64,000 bases of DNA from Succinatimonas sp. UBA7265 (GTDB lineage: Bacteria > Pseudomonadota > Gammaproteobacteria > Enterobacterales > Succinivibrionaceae): NCBI GenBank assembly GCA_002473165.1, contig DKSD01000001.1:12081-76080 (forward strand). The letters run 5' to 3'. The translations under genes and the position numbers were made by a program. A model generated the notes under the pieces. It did not search any database. It was not told the DNA's origin and saw only the letters and a list, made by a program, of their open reading frames with translations. Positions 58,226-64,000 of the stretch are shown here, piece by piece. The first letter of the stretch is position 1; the number at the start of each line of letters is the position of its first letter.

Positions 58226-58270
58226 GAATAACACAATGTTATATAAAATTAAAATTTCTAAGAGGCCAGG

Positions 58271-59080
58271 ATGAAAGCCTTGTTTTTGGACATAGACGGC
58301 GTGCTCCAGCCCATCGGCAGCCAGGAGCGCTTTGATCATCTGCTTGAGCTTCCCGCGCTGCTGCCAAAGCTTCAGGAGCGCATTTCAAACGGTTTTGACC
58401 TTTATGAAAACTGCTGCGAGGAATCCTGGCGCCCTGGATACGAATACGACAGGTTTAAAGTTTTCGCCTATGACGTCGCCGCGGTCTTGTGGGACTGGGA
58501 GCCGGAGGCTGTAACCCTGCTGCACCAGGTACTCGAGGAGACCGGCGCCGGGATTGTGCTCTCCTCTGACTGGCGCGACAAGGGCTTTGATGAATGCCAG
58601 GCGCTGCCGGATCTGCAGGGACTGGGCAAATACTTTTACGGCATGATCTACTGTGATCCCATGAATCCTGATTATGGGGCTTATTATCCTTTCGAAGAGC
58701 AGATGGAGATGCACGAACAGTGGGATGACTGCCGGGCGGCGTTGTGGGATGGGCTCAGCCGGATCTTCCCTGAGATCAAAAGAGAGGGACTTTCCAGGCC
58801 GGCAAGGCTCGATCTGCGCACGGTGGAGATTTTGGAGTACCTCGACCGCCACAGCGAGATCACCGCATATGCGGCCGTGGACGATCGTTTTTTGAAAGTC
58901 GGGCTGGGCGCGCATTTTGTGCACTCGAACGATCGTCACCTTACGCCTTCCCAGGCGCAACAGCTCAAAGAGGCTCTGGCCTCTGAGGACGGGCCTTATT
59001 TCCTGCCCTCAGAGCTTAAGACCAGGGAGTTTTCGGACTGGCGCGCCCGCTGCGTCGATCACTGCAAATACCGCATGTGA
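58271..59080 (+). CDS. HAD-superfamily protein (HAD_SAK-like)
   Basis: A 269-residue protein. FLDIDGVLQPIGSQ at the start holds the nucleophile Asp and acid-base Asp, IVLSSDWRDKG near residue 95 the conserved Ser, and YAAVDDRFL near 205 the acidic loop. This arrangement fits HAD domains found in RNA-repair and other small phosphatases (SAK-type), commonly of unknown substrate. The Cys/Trp-rich insert at 45-75 is unusual. The gene stands alone, behind the repeat-rich region described above; AGGCCAGG precedes the ATG. Confidence 0.7.
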   Translation: MKALFLDIDGVLQPIGSQERFDHLLELPALLPKLQERISNGFDLYENCCEESWRPGYEYDRFKVFAYDVAAVLWDWEPEAVTLLHQVLEETGAGIVLSSDWRDKGFDECQALPDLQGLGKYFYGMIYCDPMNPDYGAYYPFEEQMEMHEQWDDCRAALWDGLSRIFPEIKREGLSRPARLDLRTVEILEYLDRHSEITAYAAVDDRFLKVGLGAHFVHSNDRHLTPSQAQQLKEALASEDGPYFLPSELKTREFSDWRARCVDHCKYRM

Positions 59081-59096
59081 GGGAGCTGCGGACAAA

Positions 59097-60413
59097 TTAA
59101 AAATGCGAGCACAGCGCCTTTAGGATGACGTAGTAGGCATCGGCCATGGACTTCTCATCAAAGTCAAAGTCCGGGCTGTGGTGCGGGGCGGTGATATCGG
59201 CGCCCACCACAAAATAGCAGCCCTTGCCCCCGCGCTGCTGCAAAGCCTCAATGAGCAGCGAGGCATCTTCTGAGGCCGAGAACGAGAACGGCACGGTCTT
59301 GAGATTTAGCGAGTGGGCGGCGCGCAGGATGAGCCCGGTGAGTTCGCGGTCCTGACGGATGTCGCAGGCGCGCCCGCGCAGCGCAAAGCGCGAGAGCGGG
59401 CGATCCCCGACTTCGGCCTTCATGAACTCGTCTTCTGAGAGCTCATCGCAGTTTTGAGTGCCGGCTCCGGCCAGAAGCTCCATGATCTTTGAGTGCATGA
59501 GGCTGAGATCCTCGCGCTTGGCGGCGCGGATCTCGCCTTTGAGGCAGGCAAGCGCCGGGATCGCGTTCACCGGCCCCGGCACATTCACAGCAGCGATGTT
59601 GAGAAAAGTCCCGTGTGCGGGATCCGGGAATTTGAGCGCTTCGTTCATAAACGCGGCTAAAGGCTTTAAGGCGTTAACCCCGAGCTCAGGATGCCCGGCG
59701 TGGGCGCTTTTGCCGCGAAAGCACAGCGAGAACTTCTCGGTGTTGAGGAAGCCCTCAGGCGAGGGGCTGACGAGGCCGGACTTAAGCCCCATGCCCAGAT
59801 GGAAGCAGTAGAGCTCGTCCACGTCCTGCAAAAAATCCGAGGCGGTGACGAAAGCGGCGCCGCGGCAGCCTTCCTCGGCGGGCTCAAATATAAAAGAGAC
59901 CTTGGAGATTGAGGTGTCGGTAAGCAGCTCGCCGTGGCGGGCCAGCGTGTCGATGAGCGTCAGCGCCACGGCCATGTGGCCGTCATGGGCGCAGGCGTGC
60001 GCGCAGCCGTTGTGCGAGACAAAGCCCTCGCGCACCGGCAGCCTTGAGGGATCGCCGCTCTCGGTCAACGGCAGCGCGTCGAGATCGCAGCGCAGGCAGG
60101 CTTCAACCCCAGGTCCCTCGCGCAGCGTCAGCGTGTACTTAAAACAGGGCAGCGGCGCCTGCGGAACCTGTTCTGAGCCGTGCAGGCGCACGTCCTTGTC
60201 CAAAAGCTCGGCATGGCGGCCGGCCTGCTCGTCCGTGAGGTATTCAAAGCGGCCCGGGAGCGCGGCCAGACGGCGCACCAGGTAGTCAAAGGTGTTCCAT
60301 TCGCCAAAGGCGCTTTCAGCCAGCTGGTGCAGATCCCTGCGGGTCTTGCTCAAAAGGCTCTGGACGCTGTCGCGCACTGCCAGAAAATCATCGAATTCGA
60401 AGCTGCCTTGCAT
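59097..60413 (-). CDS. M20-family amidohydrolase (AbgB-like)
   Basis: A 438-residue zinc peptidase of the M20D family. CAHACAHDGHMAVALTL holds metal ligands, FEPAEEGCRGAA the catalytic Glu pair, KSAHAGHPELGVNAL the dimerisation lid, and APHHSPDFDFDEKSM the last ligand. Relatives split p-aminobenzoyl-glutamate or N-acyl amino acids; the substrate is not known. ATG 60413 is preferred because GGAG lies 6 bases before it; the ATG at 60425 has no site of its own. Confidence 0.82.
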   Translation of the reverse strand: MQGSFEFDDFLAVRDSVQSLLSKTRRDLHQLAESAFGEWNTFDYLVRRLAALPGRFEYLTDEQAGRHAELLDKDVRLHGSEQVPQAPLPCFKYTLTLREGPGVEACLRCDLDALPLTESGDPSRLPVREGFVSHNGCAHACAHDGHMAVALTLIDTLARHGELLTDTSISKVSFIFEPAEEGCRGAAFVTASDFLQDVDELYCFHLGMGLKSGLVSPSPEGFLNTEKFSLCFRGKSAHAGHPELGVNALKPLAAFMNEALKFPDPAHGTFLNIAAVNVPGPVNAIPALACLKGEIRAAKREDLSLMHSKIMELLAGAGTQNCDELSEDEFMKAEVGDRPLSRFALRGRACDIRQDRELTGLILRAAHSLNLKTVPFSFSASEDASLLIEALQQRGGKGCYFVVGADITAPHHSPDFDFDEKSMADAYYVILKALCSHF

Positions 60414-60550
60414 GAAACTCTCCATTTACACGGTAGACACATTCTAACGCATCATGGCGCCTGCTCCGCGGCAAGTTTGCTTAGCAAATCAGGTCTCGTG
60501 CGGTAAGATAGGGGCATTTGTGACATCTCAGTTAATGCTTAAGGAGCGCC

Positions 60551-61621
60551 ATGAGTGCTGTTGACAGGCTGTGGTACGGCCGCAAAACGCTGGCAGGCTG
60601 CGCGCTGCACCTGCCGCTGTTGCCGCTGTCCTGGATCTTCGGGGCGGTGAGCGCGGCGCGGCGCACCCTGTACGCCGGCGGGCGCCTGAAATCAGACGCC
60701 CCTGAGGTTCCGGTCGTGATCGTAGGCGGGATCACCGCAGGCGGCAGCGGCAAGACCCCGCTGTGCGCGGCGCTGTTAAAGAAACTTTCCGAAAAAGGAT
60801 TTCATCCGGGGCTCATCTCCCGCGGCTACCGGGGCAAGGCGCCTTCCTATCCTTTCATTGTCCATGAGAATTCCGATCCCGCAGAGTGCGGCGACGAACC
60901 GCTGCTCTTAAAGCGCAAGGTGGGCGAGCTGGCGTTAGTCGCTGTAGATCCCGACAGGGTGCGCGGCGCTTTCGCGCTCGCCGAACTCGGCTGCGATGTC
61001 GTCGTCTGCGACGACGGCATGCAGCATTACGCGCTAAGGCGCGACTGCGAGATTTTGGTGGTTGATGCCGTCAGGCAGTACGGTAACGGCCATCTGTTGC
61101 CCTGCGGTCCGTTGCGCGAAGGGATCTGGCGCGCCGGCACGGTTGACGCGATCGTCTATAACGGCGCCGGCGCTGTCAGGGTCGGCGGCTACAGCATGAC
61201 GCTCGTGCCCAGGGCCCCCGAGGCGCTGGACGGCGAAAAAGGGCGGACGCTGCAGCGCGGCACCGCCGTGTGCGCGCTTGCTGGCATAGGCAACCCCGGG
61301 CGCTTTTTCGCCACACTAAGGGATCTGGGGCTTAACGTGCAAAAGACGCTGCGCGCAGGCGATCACGGCCGCGTCGATGAGCGCAGACTGCTCAAAGCCG
61401 CCGAGGAACTGCCGGTGGTGATGACGTGCAAGGACGCAGTAAAATACCAGGATCTCAAAGGCGGCAACCTGTTCTGCGTCGATGTTGACGCCAGGCTTAA
61501 CGACAATTTTTATAACACCGTGCTCGCGCGCATCCGCGACGCGAAAAGCTCGGTGTCCAAGCGCGCCGAGGAACACCGCCGCAAACGCGCGCAAAACAGC
61601 GCAGAGGTAAAGAGAAAATGA
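60551..61621 (+). CDS. lpxK: Tetraacyldisaccharide 4'-kinase
   Basis: A 356-residue membrane-associated kinase that phosphorylates the lipid A disaccharide. Walker A GGITAGGSGKTPLCAAL near residue 58, VVVCDDGMQHYALRRDCEIL near 150, and GNGHLLPCGPLRE near 176 are diagnostic. A hydrophobic helix at residues 15-33 anchors it. It shows that the cell makes lipid A. AAGGAGCGCC precedes the ATG. The last four bases overlap kdsB (ATGA), so the pair is translationally coupled. A basic tail (RRKRAQNSAEVKRK) extends the C-terminus. Confidence 0.93.
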   Translation: MSAVDRLWYGRKTLAGCALHLPLLPLSWIFGAVSAARRTLYAGGRLKSDAPEVPVVIVGGITAGGSGKTPLCAALLKKLSEKGFHPGLISRGYRGKAPSYPFIVHENSDPAECGDEPLLLKRKVGELALVAVDPDRVRGAFALAELGCDVVVCDDGMQHYALRRDCEILVVDAVRQYGNGHLLPCGPLREGIWRAGTVDAIVYNGAGAVRVGGYSMTLVPRAPEALDGEKGRTLQRGTAVCALAGIGNPGRFFATLRDLGLNVQKTLRAGDHGRVDERRLLKAAEELPVVMTCKDAVKYQDLKGGNLFCVDVDARLNDNFYNTVLARIRDAKSSVSKRAEEHRRKRAQNSAEVKRK

Positions 61622-62376
61622 CAGACTACATCGTCGCCATTCCGGCGCGTTACGCATCTACCAGGCTCCCGGGCAAGCCGCTTGCTGATATCGGCGGCAC
61701 CCCGATGATCCGCCGCGTCTGCGATCAGGCTTTAAAATCAGGCGCCTCCCGCGTCATCGCCTGCGTGGACGATGAACGCGTCAGTGCGGCGCTTGAGGGC
61801 TGCAAGGCTGAGGTGTGCATGACCTCAAAGGCCTGTAAGTGCGGTACGGATCGCATCGCCCAGATGATCGGGCTGTTGCACATTCCCGCTGACACCGTCG
61901 TGGTGAACGTGCAGGGCGACGAGCCGCTCATCAACCCCGCCCATATAGATCAGGTGGCGCGGCTTTTGAGCACTTCGAAGGCTGACATGTCCACGCTCTG
62001 CGCCACGATCACCAATATAGACGACGTCTTTGATCCCAACTGCGTGAAGGTAGTTTTCGACCGTAACGGCATTGCGCTGTACTTCAGCCGCGCCCCGATC
62101 CCCTTTGAGCGCGGAAATTTCTCGTCAGATCAGGTCACGGAGCTGCGCTATCCGCACTACCACCACATCGGCATCTACGCCTACCGCGCCGGCACGGTGC
62201 TCGACTATACCTCGCGCCCGCAGGCCGAGGTGGAAAAGTGCGAGAGCCTCGAGCAGTTAAGGCTGATGTACAACGGCTTTAAGATCGCTGTGGGCGTGAC
62301 GGAGAACCCTCCTGAGACCGGCGTGGACACGCGGGCGGATCTGACGCGGGTCAACGAGATCCTAAAGCGCCGCTGA
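61618..62376 (+). CDS. kdsB: CMP-KDO synthetase
   Basis: A 252-residue cytidylyltransferase that activates Kdo for lipopolysaccharide core synthesis. IPARYASTRLPGKPLADIGG binds CTP, and NVQGDEPLINP, RAPIPFERGNF, HHIGIYAYRAG and ETGVDTRADLTRV follow the family order. It overlaps lpxK by 4 bases and ends with a strong terminator. Confidence 0.94.
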   Translation: MTDYIVAIPARYASTRLPGKPLADIGGTPMIRRVCDQALKSGASRVIACVDDERVSAALEGCKAEVCMTSKACKCGTDRIAQMIGLLHIPADTVVVNVQGDEPLINPAHIDQVARLLSTSKADMSTLCATITNIDDVFDPNCVKVVFDRNGIALYFSRAPIPFERGNFSSDQVTELRYPHYHHIGIYAYRAGTVLDYTSRPQAEVEKCESLEQLRLMYNGFKIAVGVTENPPETGVDTRADLTRVNEILKRR

Positions 62377-62387
62377 GCAGGCGCAAA

Positions 62388-62424
62388 AAACAGGCGGCCG
62401 GGTTAAAATCCCGGCCGCCTGTTT
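62388..62424. terminator. Bidirectional terminator after kdsB
   Basis: A perfect 15-pair stem (AAACAGGCGGCCGGG / CCCGGCCGCCTGTTT) with a 7-base loop, T-rich on the right, A-run on the left, between convergent genes. Confidence 0.88.
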
Positions 62425-62437
62425 ATTTTCACGAAAA

Positions 62438-64000
62438 TTATCTGTCAGGCCTCGGCGGTGTGCGCACCGGCCCCGGAGCCACGCTGCCTTTTGAGAGGCT
62501 CACGCCGTTGCCGCCTGCCTGCTTTACGAGGTAGAGCGAGGCATCGGCCGTTTTGAAGAGCTCGTCGTAGCCTGAGCCGTCCTGGGGTCTTAACGCTGCG
62601 CCGATGCTGGCGGTGACGGTCTTGATCCCGTGATCGGCCATGCAGTCGCTCAGGCCGCGCTGGATCTTTTGGGCCAGGTGGAAGATTTCATTCTTGGACG
62701 ACAGGCACTGCGTGCAGATCACGAACTCGTCGCCGCCGAACCTCGCGGTCAGATCCTCGGGATGGCAGACTTTGCGGATCACGGCGGCGGCGCGCTGCAG
62801 CGCCAGATCGCCCGTCTGATGCCCCATGGTGTCGTTTATGGACTTGAAGGCGTCCATGTCCATGACCAAAAGCGCGTCCGTCTGGTGCGGGGCGGTGGTC
62901 TTAAAGCGGCGCTCGGCCTCGGAGATGAGACCGCGCTTGTTGAGCATCCCGGTGAGCACGTCCTGCACGGCTTCGATGCGGTAGCTGTCGCGCGAGGCTT
63001 TAAGCTCGCGGGCCTCGGAGATGATGCGCCTGAGTTCGTTGTTCTTGGCAGTGAGCACGCGGTTCTGGCGCGCCTGCATACGGCTTGAGTGCAGCGTGAA
63101 CACCGCAGCGCCGATGATGACGAGCACCGCAAAGAGCACCCCCAGAGCCGGCACGACGTGGCGGCTTAGGAAGTAGCGCACTGAATAGTCCGGCTCGCCG
63201 CGGGAGTATTCGCTGCGAAACAGCGATTCCTGGCTGAGTTTGCGGATGGCAACATCGAGGGTTTCGCCGGCGAGGTACGCGTCAGGACCGGTGACAAAGA
63301 GCCTCAGCGGCACCTGCACTTCCTGAGGGCCCGGGGCTAAAGGCTTTGGGTATTCGGTAAGCAGCTTGTACTCTTGCAGGTCAAAGCGCGGCACGAGCAC
63401 GGCGTCGGCCTTGCCTTCGCAGACATCGATGTATCCCAGCTTTTCGTCAGGCAGCGACAGCACTTTCCACAGCGGCTGGTTTTTGGAGATGTAATCGCCC
63501 AGGCTGTGGAAATAGCGCGGCACGGCCACGACGGGGAAACTGGGCAGAGCCCGCCCGGAGACGCTCACAAGGCTGAAATTCAAAGTATGCACCACAGAGG
63601 TGGTGCGGGTGTCCCGGGGCACATGCGAGATGTCAGAGAGCACGTCAAAATACACGGAGGTCTGATCGCCGCTGATGCCGCGCATCCTGGCAAAATCCGG
63701 CACATGCTCTATTTCAAACTTCAGTCCGGAACTGACGTTCAGCGCGTTTAAGATGTCGGGAAGCAGACCCTTGAACTCTTGTTTGTTTTGCACGGCAAAG
63801 GGCGCGCTGTCGCCGATGAACATTGCCCGCAAAGGCCCGGCGCGGCGCAGGTAGGAGTTCTCGGCCTCGGTATAGCGCGCCGAGGAGGTCGTGGCCTTGT
63901 CGACATAGCGCATGAGCAGCCACGAGACGAAATTAGGATTGGTAATGCGGGTGCGGTAGACAGCGGCGTTAACTCTGGCAGTGAGCCCCGAGGCGCTCTT
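62438..64000 (-). CDS. Membrane diguanylate cyclase with periplasmic binding domain, 5' end outside window
   Basis: The reading frame stays open to the window edge: 29 more codons above the ATG at 63913 (KSASGLTARVNAAVYRTRIT and so on) have clear protein character, so the gene begins beyond base 64000. The visible part has an SBP_bac_3-like periplasmic domain (FIGDSAPFAVQNKQEFKGLL, GYIDVCEGKADAVLVPRFDL), a transmembrane helix (VVPALGVLFAVLVIIGAAVF) and a coiled linker. It ends in a GGDEF domain with ARFGGDEFVICTQC and a DMDAFKSINDTMGH motif near its start, so cyclic-di-GMP synthesis is expected. The inhibitory RxxD site upstream of GGDEF reads HPED, so product inhibition may be lost. A short proline-rich tail follows. 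Confidence 0.87.
   Translation of the reverse strand, partial: KSASGLTARVNAAVYRTRITNPNFVSWLLMRYVDKATTSSARYTEAENSYLRRAGPLRAMFIGDSAPFAVQNKQEFKGLLPDILNALNVSSGLKFEIEHVPDFARMRGISGDQTSVYFDVLSDISHVPRDTRTTSVVHTLNFSLVSVSGRALPSFPVVAVPRYFHSLGDYISKNQPLWKVLSLPDEKLGYIDVCEGKADAVLVPRFDLQEYKLLTEYPKPLAPGPQEVQVPLRLFVTGPDAYLAGETLDVAIRKLSQESLFRSEYSRGEPDYSVRYFLSRHVVPALGVLFAVLVIIGAAVFTLHSSRMQARQNRVLTAKNNELRRIISEARELKASRDSYRIEAVQDVLTGMLNKRGLISEAERRFKTTAPHQTDALLVMDMDAFKSINDTMGHQTGDLALQRAAAVIRKVCHPEDLTARFGGDEFVICTQCLSSKNEIFHLAQKIQRGLSDCMADHGIKTVTASIGAALRPQDGSGYDELFKTADASLYLVKQAGGNGVSLSKGSVAPGPVRTPPRPDR

Larger units (their letters stand above)
57810..58270. other. 461-base AT-rich intergenic region with repeated motif
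   Basis: Divergent region between eno and the HAD gene. The eno side is AT-rich. The HAD side carries repeats of ACGAACGTT and a strong hairpin at 58203-58225. A GC-rich hairpin (CCTGCCCCGC / GCGGGCAGG, one bulge) lies at about 58070-58090. TATAAAAT precedes the HAD gene. No ORF or known RNA gene is recognised. Confidence 0.5.

Noticed and set aside
1..64000. CRISPR array, prophage, insertion sequence or integrative element
   Set aside because: No regularly spaced repeats, transposase, integrase or phage structural genes were seen.

Overview
The window (about 60 % GC, densely coded on both strands) looks like a chromosomal segment of an anaerobic gammaproteobacterium. A FimV/HubP-type C-terminal domain, the YhdT-PanF pair, YciB, a YfbR-like protein and the lpxK-kdsB pair point to Gammaproteobacteria. 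A NifU-NifS iron-sulfur system, a rubrerythrin next to a PerR/Fur regulator and a giant 2-hydroxyacyl-CoA dehydratase activase point to anaerobic life. Succinivibrionaceae would fit; that placement is inference. No rRNA, tRNA, CRISPR array, insertion sequence or prophage was recognised.

Layout. 1-6.9 kb: 3' part of a FimV-like gene, an M15 peptidase, trxB, dgkA, tadA and an orphan JetD-like gene. 7-15 kb: an unknown gene, a membrane-anchored metallo-beta-lactamase-fold enzyme, the 1418-residue activase and a 4-hydroxybutyrate-dehydrogenase-like enzyme. 15-18 kb: a DNA adenine methylase with an N-terminal HTH, and an unknown partner. 18-23.5 kb: two membrane-anchored BMP-type binding proteins coupled to a hybrid histidine kinase that appears to lack its phospho-accepting His. 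24-29 kb: metal efflux (small HMA protein, ZntA-type ATPase behind an ArsR/SmtB-like operator, CopA with a CopZ-like C-terminus). 29-35 kb: an EVE-like/HD fusion, nifU-nifS, hisC-aroA. 35-39 kb: two MGKWKK paralogues (one frameshifted), a transporter, an exported protein and a DJ-1 pseudogene. 39-48 kb: rubrerythrin, PerR, two MFS transporters around a small repeat protein, panF-yhdT, galU, yciB. 48-56 kb: an HD phosphohydrolase, an exported RelA/SpoT-like protein, an Fe-alcohol dehydrogenase, a BASS transporter, lon. 56-64 kb: a BspA-like repeat protein, eno, a HAD protein, an M20 peptidase, lpxK-kdsB, and the 3' part of a diguanylate cyclase gene.

No single large new island stands out. The most unusual elements are: the BMP-BMP-pseudokinase operon; the JetD homologue without jetABC and with an altered TOPRIM motif; the exported RelA/SpoT-like protein; CopA ending in a CopZ-like domain with its own ribosome binding site; the HTH-methylase pair; and a cluster of proteins with substituted catalytic residues (HD domain, NifU C-terminus, Fe-ADH metal ligand).
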